A DNA stretch of 64,000 nucleotides from Andalucia godoyi. Its lineage: Eukaryota > Discoba > Jakobea > Jakobida > Andaluciidae. Below the pieces are notes generated by a model that ran no database searches, was not told where the DNA came from, and was given only the letters and a program-made list of their open reading frames with translations. Within the stretch, counting starts at the first letter, position 1. Each line of letters begins with the position of its first letter. A program made the translations under genes and the position numbers. Shown here in pieces: positions 18,533 through 29,929 of the stretch. The stretch lies in NCBI GenBank assembly GCA_009859145.1, contig VRVR01000001.1, positions 434,001 to 498,000 of the forward strand. Direction: 5' to 3'.

Positions 18533-19660
18533 ATGCGTGCATCCTTTGCGGTATTGGTGTTGGCGGCTGTGCTGGCTGCGGCGTTTGTTACGGCAGCTAC
18601 GGCGGCGCCCTCTGCGCTGTCCGAGGAAGAGGCCGCGGTGTATCTTCCGCAGTTTGAAGCGTTTAAACAGCAGTTTTCAAAGGCGTATGCGGATGCCAAC
18701 GAGGAACAGTTCCGGTTCCGTGTCTTTGTGGACAATGTGAAGGAAATCGCACGGCTGCAGAAAACGACGACAAAGACGAAGTTTGCCATTTCAAAGGTTT
18801 CGGACCGGCTGTTGGAAGAGCTGGCGGGCACTGTGAAGCCTGCAGCTACCACTCCGTTTGTGGCCAATCCAAAGCAGAACAGTGTGCCGCAGCTGAACGA
18901 AAACAAGCGGGTCAAGGTCAATGCAGGCCAGCCGTTCACTTGGCAGGGCACCAACCGCGTGACCTATGTCAAAGACCAAGAGTATGTCTTCTTGTTGCTC
19001 TTCTCTTCTTATTTTTAATTATACACCTTGCGTATTTCGTGCAAATGCTGACCTGTCAATAATGTGTGGTGGTTTGTTAGATCTTGCGGCGGTTGCTGGG
19101 CATTTGCGAGTGCTGCAGTTGCCGAATCTGCGTGGAATTCTGGGAACTCGCTTTCGCCGCAACAACTGATTGACTGCTTGTCGGACCAGAATGGCTGCAA
19201 TGGCGGATGGCCTGCGACGGTCTTGTCGGATATGATTGGACAATTCTGGGAGGGATGGTCCGACTACCCGTATGTCGGCTATCAGAATTCCCAGTGCATG
19301 CAGTCATCGTCGCTTGCGCAGTACACGTACAACTATCAAGTGGGCACCGCCGATTCGATTGACTACAACACGGCGTTCAGCAACATCCTTTCGTACGGAA
19401 CCGTTGCAGTGGCAATCAACGCAAATTCTGCATTCCAGTCGTACTCTGGCGGCGTGATCGACATCGATACGTGCGACGACAGCACAGTGAACCATGCAGT
19501 GTCGGCTGTCGGTTACGCGTACGATGACAACGGCGATCCGTACTACATTGTCAAGAACTCATGGGGTCCGTCGTGGGGTATCAATGGATTTGTCTACATC
19601 CGCGCTGATACCAATGCCTGCAACATCAACTTCTCTCATGCATGGTTGCAGTTGTCTTAG
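18533..19660 (+). CDS. Secreted papain-family (C1A) cysteine protease, one intron
   Basis: Exons 18533-18981 and 19081-19660 join to 342 residues; the 99-bp intron has a GTATGT donor and a TTAG acceptor, with a likely branch point TGCTGAC. A signal peptide covers about 1-25 (a hydrophobic run ending ATAAP). An I29-type inhibitor propeptide follows at about 35-90. The mature enzyme has the oxyanion Gln149 (VKDQ) directly before the splice, catalytic Cys155 in CGGCWAF, His288 in NHAVSAVGY and Asn309 in KNSWG. CGGCW replaces the usual CGSCW. Such enzymes act in lysosomal or phagosomal digestion. The intron splits the codon just before the active-site loop. The start is the ATG that gives the signal peptide. 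Confidence 0.95.
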
Positions 19661-20063
19661 GATCCTCTGCACGCGTTTTTTCGGCCCCCTCTTCTTCTAT
19701 CTGTTTTATAGTTGCTTTTGGTCATTCTCTTATTTTTCGATGTTTCCGGTCGGTTTTCCCTTGTTGGTTTTGTTTTTCATGTTGCTCTCTGCTTTTGATG
19801 TTCTTGGATATTACGTTTCTTTTCACATTCTGTTCGTATTCTATGTTGTAAAATTCCGGTTGCCGGTTCTTTTCTTTTTCTTTTAAAATGACTTATTGCA
19901 CTTCAACCTTCAATCTGTCTCACAGGATCACATTCATACGTACCACATACCATTCCGACATACATCACGAGCACGGCACCAGTCAGGAAGACCAGCCCAA
20001 GCAAAGGCAGAAGAAAAGAAAGAAAAAGAAGAAGAAGAAAAAAATAGAGAAAGAAGAGGATCA
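19661..20063. other. Spacer between convergent genes
   Basis: The shared 3' region of the protease gene (plus) and the beta-helix membrane protein gene (minus). It is T-rich, then A/G-rich from 19998 on. I see no gene. Confidence 0.7.
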
Positions 20064-23000
20064 TCAACGTTGATTTTCAATGAGTCCTGCATCAGCTTCG
20101 TTGCGGCTCGTAATTGCGGCCTTTTCCCGCTGCGAACCTGGCGGATCCTTCCAATACTTCTTAATCTTCCAACCCAACCAGCCAATGAACGCGGCAACCC
20201 AGAAACAGAAGATGAGAGCAATGAGCACGCGGAAACCGAGGGTGGACTGCGTCGTGTCGGTGTCCTGCAAGCGATCGAGAACAGGAATCTGCTCATAAAT
20301 GATCGCCACAATAACCAGAGCAAGACAGGACAGCGAAGCCACCTTGTTCACCGCACGCTGCACAAACGGCTTCGTGTAGAAATGCACAAACATGTGCACG
20401 ACAACCACGGCGACAGCGAGAAACAGCCGTGCCGAGATAGAGTAGTCGTGCCACTGGCGCGTGACAATGAGGAGCAACAAACGCCTGAAGAGGTAAACCA
20501 GATCGTAGAAGTACCACTGGCGGTTGTACGTCAGAATGAAGAATTTGAACGCCCTTACTAGGCCCTCGGAGCTATCCGCACTTGTCGTTGATGAGGACAC
20601 AGCGTACTTGTCGGAAGACGAGAATGCGCCATGAGGGGACTCAGCTTGGGGGCGCCGAGGAAGGCGATCCTTGATCAGGAGGAACGCAGCAGCGAATGCC
20701 AGAGGAAGAAGAATGACAACGATGATGAGAAATGCTATTGCAAGGCCGGTGACGTCCTTGTGCGACTCCGAACCGAAAGAAACGGCAGGATTGGACGACA
20801 GATACTTCTCTCCACCGATGACACGATACGCAAAGTGATCCAGAACAACTTCGGAAACGGGAGTGTGAAGGAATGTTAGCAGAAACAGAAGTGACTGCAA
20901 AAACGAGGCCACAACCACATTCTTTGGATTAAATCCCTCGAAAGCCGGATCCCCGCGATGACGAGTGGACTGCCAAAAAACATATCCAGCATACACAGGA
21001 AATGTCAGCGCCATGCCCAGCAACCACACAAACGGAGAAAAGACAGACAATGCGAAGTACTGAGCATACGACATGTCCGAAACACATTCGTCCGTGATTG
21101 CAGAACCAAAGATTGCAAAATTCAGAGAAAAAACATTCATGTACGAGAAATTCGCAAGAATGGCGCAGGTTTGGAAAAAGTCAAAGAAAATCTTCATGAA
21201 CGAAAACGACTTGTTGTGGAGCGTGTAGATCAAGAATAGCAAAGCCAAACCCATAATGACCATGAACGTCACTGCTCCGCCACCTACACCATGAGACTTG
21301 CAGGGAATGCAGATTCCATTGACCTTTGCGTATCCAGAACCACATGTGGCACACAGCACATTTTGATAATGATTTGCGCACCGGTTGTCCGCGAGACACA
21401 TTGACGCGCAAGGAGAACTGAAGGCACAGTTCTCAAGATCGCAGGAGTACATTTTGGCTTTGTTTCCTTCAATGTTTCGGTAAAAATTCTTGCGCGACAG
21501 CACAAGATTTGCACCGGGGCAGGTGGCGCCATCCGGGCAATCAAAACAACCGGAAATTCCATCCAAGTTGTAAGTACCGCGAGCACACGCGACGCACACA
21601 CCGTTGAAATAATAATAGCCTGGTTGGCATGTAGGGTTGATAAACGTGACGAACCGAGACTGTTTCCTCGCCCCCACCCCAAACAACACAACACACGTGG
21701 AGTTCAGCGGTCCACCAATCGACATTCCAGATGTAGTAGCTTGGCCATTCACAAGCGACACCACTCCGCCGCTCGCCAAGTAGCACGACTGACCCGAGTC
21801 GACCGAAATGCTTACAGACGGGAAATCGGAAGAAGTTGGAATTTGCGCGCCGAACGCATCCACAACAGTCAATGAGACATTGATCAATTCACCAGCGTAC
21901 ACGGTCGGAGGAAATGCTGCAGCTTGCACGGGGTTTGTTTGCGCAGGGGCGCTGGAAATGAAAGGCGGGGACGAAATGAATGAGTTTCCATCCATGACCT
22001 TTTGCAGGGTGAACAGGCGGGGAATGGCATTCAAGTACAGCGCCGACCCCGCGGCAGCCTGTTCATTCGTGAACGTGTTGCCAGCCATGATTACTGAAGG
22101 AACGGAGTTGCCCTTTGTCACAGCGTTCGAATACACCGCCCCACCATAGTACGCATAGCTGCCGGAAAATGTGCACATGGTCACATTCAAATTCATTCCC
22201 GAGTGATAAATCGAGCCCCCCGTCGAGTACTGCAGTTTGAGCGTGCGGTGGTTCGCAAACGACGTTCGCGAAATAGTGAGGGAATCTACTGCAGATGCAG
22301 CATCCGACGACTCATAGGAGATGGCACAACCTTGATCCATGCACTGGTTGGATTGAAAATAACAGTCCTCAAAGAACGTGGCATCAGAACTGGTCAGGCG
22401 GACGGCAATGTTTTGGTTGTTGATAAAACGCGACTTCAACACTCTCAACCTCCCATTGGTTCCTTGGATGGCACCTCCAGTTGCCGACAGCGTGTTGTTC
22501 ATGAACGTGACGCTGTCCAGCGTAATGAGCCCTTCGGACGCGACGTACAATCCACCGCCAACCGAATTGTATGCACCGTTCGCAGCAAATGACGTGTTAT
22601 AGATGTACACAGTATCAAGAGGACCTGGGGACGCGAAGACTCCAGACCCCACAAGCCCAGCTGCGTTCTTGTAAAACTGCGAGCCCACGATCGTCAGAGT
22701 AGACCGTGCAAAAATCGCTCCTCCCTGCGCAGCACCCGTGAAGCACGACGTCGGGGACGTGCATCCTGAGAAGTAAGAATTTGAAATAAACGCTGGAGAG
22801 CGAAGCATAAGTGCGCCACCGTACCCCGAAGCCACAGCCCTGTTTCCAGCGAACGAACAATCGCGAAACTCCGTCTTCATTCCTGACGAAAGAGGCGCGC
22901 CGTCCAAGTAGACCGCTCCACCAGATCCCGAGTTTGAAGCTGCAGCGGCAGCGTTCAGTGTCCAAGTGCAATTTACAAAGACCGGAGCTGAGAAGCTCGA

Positions 23001-23396
23001 TATGGTCACTGCAGTTTGCGTGTCTTGTGAAAAACTCGCCGAGATCAGCATCGGGGAAGCATCTTGGATCAGAAGCGCGCCTTTGCATTTTGTGAATCCT
23101 AATCCATAAATCGACAGATCGCGATTCCGATTTATGATTTTGACACCAAACAGAATGTTTGTTGCATTTGTGCAGTCAATGGTTACTCCGTAAGCATAGA
23201 TCGTCTTGATGGAAGACGACGACGCATCAATGGTGATGTTCCAGTTCCCGGCACCCGTGCATGACGTGCATGCATTCCACACAAGCGACGTCTGCGCTGC
23301 AGCAATCGCGGAATTCAGCTGATCTTGCAAAGTCGCCGCCGTTAGCCCAGCCGCCAGCACAACGAGCACCACGACAGAAACGAACGATATTCTCAT
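20064..23396 (-). CDS. Secreted-type beta-helix receptor-like multi-pass membrane protein
   Basis: 1110 residues from the ATG at 23396. A signal peptide (MRISFVSVVVLVVLAAGLTAA) precedes ~450 residues of parallel beta-helix repeats resembling polymorphic outer-membrane-protein repeats, with recurring NCTW, GGAVYLD, FRDCSFAGN, GGALM and SYFSGC motifs. A Cys-rich EGF/GCC2-like stretch follows (CQPGYYYFNGVCVACARGTY onward). The C-terminal ~400 residues hold about eight hydrophobic helices (for example VTFMVIMGLALLFLIYTL, IAFLIIVVILLPLAFAAAFL, LFLAVAVVVVHMFVHFY). Proteins of this plan are widespread in amoebae and flagellates and are thought to be surface receptors or adhesins; their ligands are unknown. 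No intron is needed. Confidence 0.85.
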   Translation of the reverse strand: MRISFVSVVVLVVLAAGLTAATLQDQLNSAIAAAQTSLVWNACTSCTGAGNWNITIDASSSSIKTIYAYGVTIDCTNATNILFGVKIINRNRDLSIYGLGFTKCKGALLIQDASPMLISASFSQDTQTAVTISSFSAPVFVNCTWTLNAAAAASNSGSGGAVYLDGAPLSSGMKTEFRDCSFAGNRAVASGYGGALMLRSPAFISNSYFSGCTSPTSCFTGAAQGGAIFARSTLTIVGSQFYKNAAGLVGSGVFASPGPLDTVYIYNTSFAANGAYNSVGGGLYVASEGLITLDSVTFMNNTLSATGGAIQGTNGRLRVLKSRFINNQNIAVRLTSSDATFFEDCYFQSNQCMDQGCAISYESSDAASAVDSLTISRTSFANHRTLKLQYSTGGSIYHSGMNLNVTMCTFSGSYAYYGGAVYSNAVTKGNSVPSVIMAGNTFTNEQAAAGSALYLNAIPRLFTLQKVMDGNSFISSPPFISSAPAQTNPVQAAAFPPTVYAGELINVSLTVVDAFGAQIPTSSDFPSVSISVDSGQSCYLASGGVVSLVNGQATTSGMSIGGPLNSTCVVLFGVGARKQSRFVTFINPTCQPGYYYFNGVCVACARGTYNLDGISGCFDCPDGATCPGANLVLSRKNFYRNIEGNKAKMYSCDLENCAFSSPCASMCLADNRCANHYQNVLCATCGSGYAKVNGICIPCKSHGVGGGAVTFMVIMGLALLFLIYTLHNKSFSFMKIFFDFFQTCAILANFSYMNVFSLNFAIFGSAITDECVSDMSYAQYFALSVFSPFVWLLGMALTFPVYAGYVFWQSTRHRGDPAFEGFNPKNVVVASFLQSLLFLLTFLHTPVSEVVLDHFAYRVIGGEKYLSSNPAVSFGSESHKDVTGLAIAFLIIVVILLPLAFAAAFLLIKDRLPRRPQAESPHGAFSSSDKYAVSSSTTSADSSEGLVRAFKFFILTYNRQWYFYDLVYLFRRLLLLIVTRQWHDYSISARLFLAVAVVVVHMFVHFYTKPFVQRAVNKVASLSCLALVIVAIIYEQIPVLDRLQDTDTTQSTLGFRVLIALIFCFWVAAFIGWLGWKIKKYWKDPPGSQREKAAITSRNEADAGLIENQR

Positions 23397-23485
23397 TTTC
23401 TTTTGAGATCCGGAAGAGGCTGTCAGCAAAACCTAGTACGCTCAGTACAACAGCAACTCCACACACACACGCGCGCGCGCGCAAA

Positions 23486-23547
<62 letters not shown>

Positions 23548-23866
23548 ACTAACTTGGACACTTGCACGATACAGAAAGAAGAATAAATATAGACTCGACG
23601 ACGACAACGCTAAAGAAGGCTTTAATGAACACGAGAAAAAGATACGCACGAAAAAACGATGGCACAGAAAATTTCGGATCGGGAATCGAGGTTAAAGAAT
23701 TTCACCGCCGCGGGCACAGGGGGATGCCAGCCCGCCAGCCGGGCATCGCTACGGCAGCCCGTGGGAACGTTTGAGAATGGTCCTACGTGTACTGGCACAT
23801 GCGAAAGAGAACATCCCCACAACAAACGCTTCGTCTCGCGACAGGAATGGAGAATAAGAGACTGCT
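23397..23866. other. Intergenic region with (TAA)n and (TAAA)n repeats
   Basis: It holds (CA)/(CG)n at 23460-23482, (AAT)n at about 23486-23514 and (AAAT)n at about 23515-23548. The region lies upstream of the beta-helix protein and downstream of GRWD1. I see no gene. Confidence 0.75.
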
Positions 23867-25426
23867 TTACATGTTACAAGCCACAAAGATGTTGAAACCT
23901 TCCGAGGCAGTTGATACGATGGATCCTGGAATTTGAGGATGCCAATGAACTTCCTTGACCTGCTGCTGGCCCTGATGGACAAACATGAGTTGCGGGGGTA
24001 CATCTTTAACGTCCTCGTCGTGGTCTGAACCGACGATTCGCATACCTTGGACTCGCTCCTCCTCCTCCACAGCTTCCGGAGTTTGTGCAGTCTTTGACGC
24101 CGAGTCGTCGCGTTCGACAGACAGATCCCACAATGTGATTTGATCATCGTCAGACGAAACGGCAAGCACAGATGAATCGGTTGGATGCCATTCGATCGAC
24201 GTGATGGGGGCCTTGTGATAGTCAAATGACGCTGCAAACGTGCCCGAATTGAACATTCGAAGATCCCATACTCGAAACACGCCGTCATCTCCACCGGAGG
24301 CCAGCAGATAGGCCATTGTTTTGTTCCAGGAGATGACGTTGACGTCGGAAGCATGTGCATGGCCCACGACAACGGATGCCTTTCCTGTGCTTTGTCTCAT
24401 GTCGAACACACGAACAGACCCATCGACACATGCTCCACAGAACACGTACTGTTCGGTTGGAGACCACTGGATGTCTTCGATCGAATGGCCGTCATTTTCG
24501 GCAACAAATGACGCACGAGTCCAGGCAGAACCAGTGCTGGAAGTAGGAACACAGACACCTACATGACCCTTGCAATTTCCAATTGCGAGATAGCCCTTTT
24601 GCGCATCCAACGTCGACCAGTCCATTGCGTAACCTTCGGTTCCCCTGCGTTGCTTTCCTGAACTGCTCTGCAAAATCGAATCGCAGACGAAGAATGGCGT
24701 TACATCCCCGGAAATTTTCGACGCTGCAATGGAATCCAGTGCAGCAAGATGCTGTGACACATCAAACAGCGAAACGCTACCTAGCTCAGACCACGTCGCC
24801 AAGATGTTTGGAGTCTGCGGCATACTCCGGATTCGATTGACACACCCTCGGTGATTGATGGTTCTGCACTCCACTTCCGGGTCCTCGTCAATGTCCGAGT
24901 CGTCGTCCTCGTCTCGATCCGAGTTATCAGGATCATCATCAAAACGAGTTCTGCTGAGTTTTGCACACTTGTACAACGAAATCTTGTTCTCGTCCACAGA
25001 CTCGGCTTGGGTGCCTGCAGCAAAATACATCGTGTGGGGATATCTCTTACGAGCCATCCCGAATTTGTCTCGTATAATATCAAATGACAACGAAGGCCAT
25101 TCCGTGCGAAGCTGGTGGAACATGTTGTAAGCAGTGGGATCATAATCAAGAGTTTCACCTTCTTCCATCGTGTCGACTCCCTTTCGCCATACTCGACCAG
25201 GAACCTTTGAAACATGGTCTCCGTCGGCGAGTTCCTTCATTTGCGTGTCTTCATCGTCTTCATTGTCTCCTTCGCCCGCATCCACTACAACCTCTCCTTC
25301 GTCTTCGTCATAATCATCGCCAAAATCATCCTCAAACTGAATATTCATCTCTTCATTTTGCTCTGCGTTCGATTGCGACTCTGAAAATTGCACTCCTTTT
25401 CGCCGCTTTGCACCATCCATAGGCAT
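23867..25426 (-). CDS. GRWD1: GRWD1/RRB1-like WD40 ribosome-assembly chaperone
   Basis: 519 residues from the ATG at 25426. An acidic N-terminus precedes the RBBP4-type histone/ribosomal-protein binding motif (TLDYDPTAYNMFHQLRTEWP at about 100-119, then LSFDI). A seven-bladed propeller follows, with VRVFDMR, FRVWDLR and ITLWDLS blades. The end (VPPQLMFVHQGQ, VKEVHWHPQIPG, STASEGFNIF) is diagnostic for RRB1/GRWD1. The yeast orthologue is an essential nucleolar chaperone of Rpl3 needed for 60S assembly. The open frame continues 27 bases upstream without ATG. Confidence 0.95.
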   Translation of the reverse strand: MPMDGAKRRKGVQFSESQSNAEQNEEMNIQFEDDFGDDYDEDEGEVVVDAGEGDNEDDEDTQMKELADGDHVSKVPGRVWRKGVDTMEEGETLDYDPTAYNMFHQLRTEWPSLSFDIIRDKFGMARKRYPHTMYFAAGTQAESVDENKISLYKCAKLSRTRFDDDPDNSDRDEDDDSDIDEDPEVECRTINHRGCVNRIRSMPQTPNILATWSELGSVSLFDVSQHLAALDSIAASKISGDVTPFFVCDSILQSSSGKQRRGTEGYAMDWSTLDAQKGYLAIGNCKGHVGVCVPTSSTGSAWTRASFVAENDGHSIEDIQWSPTEQYVFCGACVDGSVRVFDMRQSTGKASVVVGHAHASDVNVISWNKTMAYLLASGGDDGVFRVWDLRMFNSGTFAASFDYHKAPITSIEWHPTDSSVLAVSSDDDQITLWDLSVERDDSASKTAQTPEAVEEEERVQGMRIVGSDHDEDVKDVPPQLMFVHQGQQQVKEVHWHPQIPGSIVSTASEGFNIFVACNM

Positions 25427-26014
25427 GTTGTCACGCTGCAGGAAATTCCGCACTGGGAGGAAAAAACGAAAACCAAGAATGGATCAAACACGAAACTACA
25501 AACAATCAAACAATCAAACAATCAAACAATCAAACAATCAAATAAAAACACTGAACAAACCCAAAGTCAGTTTTTCGCGCTTTTCAATGCGCTTTCCACT
25601 TCAAACCATGTGCAGATGTTGGTGTTTTGTTACAGTCGACGCAGTCAAGCGCTCTTTCCGACCTCTGCACGTTTTGAAAACCAAAGTTTATTCAAGATTT
25701 TGTGTTATCTTCTTTTTGCTTTTTGTTTGTTGAAGACTCGCTGTTTACACACCCAAATTCTACCAGCATCGAAAGAAAGAAAAGAGAAATCACCTATTAA
25801 ACGAAGATTGGACATTCGTTTGCGACGGGCAAGCATGAGGAAATTGAAAGAAACGGAAAAAGAAAGGGAAAAACGAGGGGAAGGAAAAATAAAAGAGGTG
25901 AAACAAGTCGAAGAAGAGAAAATACAAGAATTCTAAATCAGAAGAAGAGGGAGGGGAGGGGAAGAACAACAACAAGAACTGGAAGGCTCGTCGTCCGACT
26001 CAGTCGCACAGACA
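25427..26014. other. Intergenic region with an octamer repeat
   Basis: This is the promoter side of GRWD1 and the 3' side of the PP2A-B55 gene. It contains the (AATCAAAC)n array at 25504-25543 and a purine-rich stretch at about 25770-25980. I see no gene. Confidence 0.7.
25504..25543. repeat. Tandem octamer (AATCAAAC), five units
   Basis: Four exact units and one with a final T. It is similar in period and core (AATC--AC) to the array at 48901-48940. Confidence 0.9.
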
Positions 26015-27759
26015 CTAGAGCGGATTCACTGCGTTGTACACATAAAGATAATTCAGTGATGCACAAGCAATGATATTGTCCGTTGGATGCCAGGCAGTAT
26101 GCAGGACCTTCTTGGTGTAGTCTATATCATCACCTGAAGTTCCGTTTCCGATTTCCTTTCCTTTGCTCTTGGTGCGTGTCAAGGAACCCAAGCGAGACCG
26201 AGTGGTCTTTTTCTTTGGAGAGATCTTCGAAGCTTCCACCAACGCAGTTTGTCTGCCGAGATGATCAAAAGCATAAAACATATTAGCGTACGACCCAGTT
26301 AGGAACTGGCTACCATCGCCAGAAACAGCACATTCGAAACGATCAAAGATGGAATCATTCTCGTACAGCGTGCACAATTGAGAGCGCAGCTGATCGTGGA
26401 CATTGATCACTCGCAGAGGCCGGGACTCCATATTTACATCCCATAACTTCAAAGTCAAGAAGTCGCGAGTCAGAATGTACCGGCCATCGCGCGTGAACTT
26501 GGCATCAGAAATCGAGCACACAATCTCCGTAAAGTACGATTTTTCAATTTCCTCCGGAGATTCGAACACTGCAACCCACAACAATTAATTTAAATTAAAA
26601 AAAATAATTAAAATTAAAATAAAAAGAGAAAGTGAGTTGACACGGATCGTTTGAAAAATAAAAGAAAACGCACGACAAACAACTAGGCAAAAAGGTGCGG
26701 TGGAATCAGATAAATCCCTTTAGTTACAACATTGAGAATTCAGACGATACTAATCAAGATATACATCCTTTTCCCAAAACCGCAGATTTCAAAAAAGATA
26801 ACAAGAGAAGAAAAGAAGGAAAAAACAAAGGGAAAGAAAGGCAAGAAATTGAGAAACATACTTTTTGAATGGTTGTCGCACAAAGCATTCTGTCTCATGT
26901 CGACCATCTTGATGATGCCTCTAGATGTAGTGTAAATGAAGGAATTGCACTGCTGGGGATGGAAGCACGCCGTGGTGACTACTTCGTTCAAGTCCTCCAT
27001 GTTGTTCGGCTTGATATCTACAATGTTGAACGAAGTATTCGGGACTCCAACGTGCCATAGATTGATCCGCAAGTCGTCGGCCGACAGAAACGTTTCTCCG
27101 TCAGAATTGAGAGATATAGAATTGATATGATATGCATGCCCGTTTCCGTACACCCTCTTTTGCTGAGCCGTCACAACAGTTTCTCCGTACGACACTCGCG
27201 GCAGTCTCAGCGACCGCAACCTGTTATTCGCTGGAGACGAATAGGAGGGCTTCCCAGACTCGATGTTGAACGTAGACACGTTCTGCACGCTTCTTTCGAA
27301 AACCTTCCACAGCTTGATCGTCTTGTCATTCGTCGTCAGCATGAACAAGCCATTTGGAGAGCCCTTCAGAAACTTGATTTGGTTGATCTTTTCCTCAATC
27401 TCCACGGACTTCAGATAGTCAAACTCGGGAGAATGACTTTGGAATTCTGTGTACAGCTTATACTCTACAACAGGGCTCGGTGCCTTCAAACGTTGCAGCG
27501 ACCCCGAACGAGATCGGTTCAGTGCCGAGGCACTCGCCCCTGGCGAGCTTCCGGCGCTTGGCGACCCAGGAGTCCCTGCAGAGCCGGCTCGCTTCAGAAT
27601 AACCACGCGGCCCCCTCTATCGCCGATCGCGAGATTATCGCCCGTTTCGTCAAACTCGACGGCGCTGATGATGTCCGCCTCGGTCGGTTCTTCTCCAAGA
27701 CCCTTGTCACCGAACACTTGTGCAAACTGCCAATCCATACTTCCGGTTGCAGACGTCAT
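26015..27759 (-). CDS. PPP2R2: PP2A regulatory subunit B55 (PPP2R2 family), one intron
   Basis: Exons 27759-26862 and 26568-26015 join in phase to 483 residues; the 293-bp intron has a GTATGT donor and a GCAG acceptor. The splice creates SKMFESPEE, matching the family's HSK-FEEPE. The propeller signatures are strong: ADIISAVEF, GDRGGRVVI, FDYLKSVEIEEKINQIKFL, TNDKTIKLWKV, HINSISLNSD, SADDLRINLWH, FNIVDIKPNNMEDL, LYENDSIFDRFEC and the C-terminal KKVLHTAWHPTDNIIA. B55 directs the PP2A core to substrates such as CDK-phosphorylated proteins at mitotic exit. A Ser/Gly-rich insertion at about residues 55-90 is longer than in animal B55. Confidence 0.96.
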
Positions 27760-29028
27760 TCCAGTTGTTAATTACTATTGCTGTTCTTCTTGTTTTTTTT
27801 TCTTTTTCTTTTTTGGGTCCTCCTCTTCTTGGGTGTTTGCTAGTTGGTGGTGGGAATTGGGACGGCTCGGCTTCGGCAAAAAATGGAGAACTTGGATTAC
27901 AACGCGTAGGAAAGCGGGCAAAAGAAACGATGATTGTTATTGCACAAGCTTGCAGACATCAACTGAAAAAACGAAGTACGGCAACAGGAGATGAGAGAGA
28001 AGGCGAGAGAAAAGAAAGAAAGAAGTGGGGGGAAAAAAGACACAAATGAGTGAGATCAATCACACGTCGTTAAGAAAATGATCCACTGAAACAGAAAACG
28101 TTCGAGAAAACAAGGGTAACGAGGAAGAGAAGAAAGGCGGAGGAAGACGAAGAAGAAAAGAAAAAGAGGAATGTAATTAAACCAAACGAGAAACCGATAC
28201 ACAGAATGAATGATGAAAAAAAAAAATGAAAAAAAAAAAGGAAAAGATAGCGAATGAATGAAAGAAGGAGAGAACGAACGAACGAAGGAATGAACGAATG
28301 AAGGAATGAATGAATGAAAAGAAGAAAGAAGGAACGAAAAGAAGGAGAAATAACGAAAAAAAGGAAGCAGCAGCACAAACGCCTTTTAGGCTCCTTCAAA
28401 TACTCGTGTGTGTATGTGTTGGGATAAAGAGAGGACCGGCCACTTTTTTTTCTAAACCTGTTGGGGAGGGGGAAGAGTTTCCGAAGCGAAAGGCCTCTCT
28501 CATTCTCTCTCTCTCTCTCTCTCTCCTCTGTTTCCTCTCTTCGTGTTTGCCTTACTCTGACACTGCGGGCTGTCAGAACGAGTGACATGTTTTCCGGGTT
28601 TTCTGTGTTGGTTAGCTAAAAAAGGGGGGTGTCATTCCCCTCGAGAAGAAAAAAAAAGTCAGTAAACCACCGGGGGCGTGTACCGCTTTGTCACACGTTG
28701 TTGTCATTCGCCGGATCTTTCTTGTTGAAATGGAAATTCCGTTTTTAACGTCATTCTCGATTCTGCATTTACAAAATGACAATCAGCTAAAATAACAGAG
28801 TGAATTAATAAATGTGTTCCAGCAGAAAGAACACAAAAACGAAGAAGAATAGAAGATTTATTTATCTTTCAGCGCAATATACGTGCTTTCGAATAGAAGG
28901 ACAGTTCATCTGATTTTCGTAATCAAAACAATATCAAAATCAAACAAGAACGACGAAGCTGGATTGTTTTTTCTTTTTCTTTTTCTTTCTTCTTTCTTCT
29001 TCAATTTAAACAATCGGATATTAGAAGT
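27760..29028. other. 1.27-kb intergenic region, no gene recognised
   Basis: Divergent upstream region of PP2A-B55 (minus) and the polyQ gene (plus). It is dominated by purine-rich tracts (27990-28375), a GAATGAA-type degenerate repeat at about 28250-28320, and (TC)n at 28495-28525. Long ORFs on both strands are pure low complexity. I see no RNA gene. Confidence 0.65.
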
Positions 29029-29838
29029 ATGGACGCGAGTTCTCTGTTAGCTTCTGAAGAGGGCTTAGATGTTGAGTCTCCGCAAAGCGACACTTTGCCA
29101 GCGCAACAGGGAGTCCTGCGCTATTCACAGCAGCAGCAGCAGCAGCAACAACAACAACAACAACAACAGCAGCATCAACATCCTCTGGCGGGAATCAGGT
29201 GGACGCAGCCATCGCGAGGTTCATTCTCCAATCCTAGCATGTCCGTATCTCCTGGGCTTTCGTCTTCTTTTTCTAGACCAACGGCGTCGATGAGCCCGAC
29301 GACTGTTTCTGCTGTCCCTGGCGCTGCCGTGGTGGCAGTGGCCAGTTCCAGTTTCTCGAATCCACAGTCTCCAGTTCCCCCACAGAGAGTCCTCGCTCCA
29401 ACTGCGCACAAACCATCGGTGATCCGACCGACTGCACAGCTTCCGCCTTCTGCACCACGCTTGCTTGTGGCGCCACAGCCTGTGTTCATGCATGCTGGCT
29501 CTGCAACTAGCATGAATTTGAGCACATCAAGCACCACATCAGGCCCTACGACTCCGGTCTCCCATGCGCTTCCTGCGCTTCCAGTGGGCGTCTCATCCGA
29601 ACAGATGCTTAGAATACAGTATGTGACAGATCCAAGCGTCGATTGGGGCGTGTATCTGCAGGATCTAAATGTGAATCACAACGACCCGAGCGTTATTCGA
29701 TTCATGACGTCAACTCCCGCTGTGCTAGAAGACATTGTTTGTCAGTTAGAAGATTTTGCCCTCAAGATCAGCCAGATTGAGAATTCAGAGATACAGAGGG
29801 CCGCTGCTCTCAACATTCTGGGTGGTTCGCAGGCCTGA
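29029..29838 (+). CDS. PolyQ-containing protein, function unknown
   Basis: 269 residues. A Gln tract of about 14 (CAG then CAA codons, 29129-29170) lies near residue 35. The middle is Ser/Pro/Thr/Ala-rich. The last ~80 residues look folded and mostly helical (SSEQMLRIQYVTDPSVDWGV, VIRFMTSTPAVLEDIVCQLE, FALKISQIENSEIQRAAALN). I do not recognise this C-terminal domain. Q-rich composition with one small helical domain suggests a transcription or RNA-granule protein, which is only a guess. The 3' neighbour NOC4 is convergent, with stops 92 bp apart. Confidence 0.72.
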   Translation: MDASSLLASEEGLDVESPQSDTLPAQQGVLRYSQQQQQQQQQQQQQQQHQHPLAGIRWTQPSRGSFSNPSMSVSPGLSSSFSRPTASMSPTTVSAVPGAAVVAVASSSFSNPQSPVPPQRVLAPTAHKPSVIRPTAQLPPSAPRLLVAPQPVFMHAGSATSMNLSTSSTTSGPTTPVSHALPALPVGVSSEQMLRIQYVTDPSVDWGVYLQDLNVNHNDPSVIRFMTSTPAVLEDIVCQLEDFALKISQIENSEIQRAAALNILGGSQA

Positions 29839-29929
29839 GGAAGGACCAAAAACACAGAAGGAGACACAAAGACTGCGGCTCGAGAAGACCTTGCTCTATT
29901 TATTAATCATCTTTTTTTATGTCTCATGA

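Noticed and set aside
28070-28588. 172-codon minus-strand ORF with Phe/Ser-rich runs
   Set aside because: It is pure low complexity opposite a purine-rich tract, with no domain and no conserved composition.
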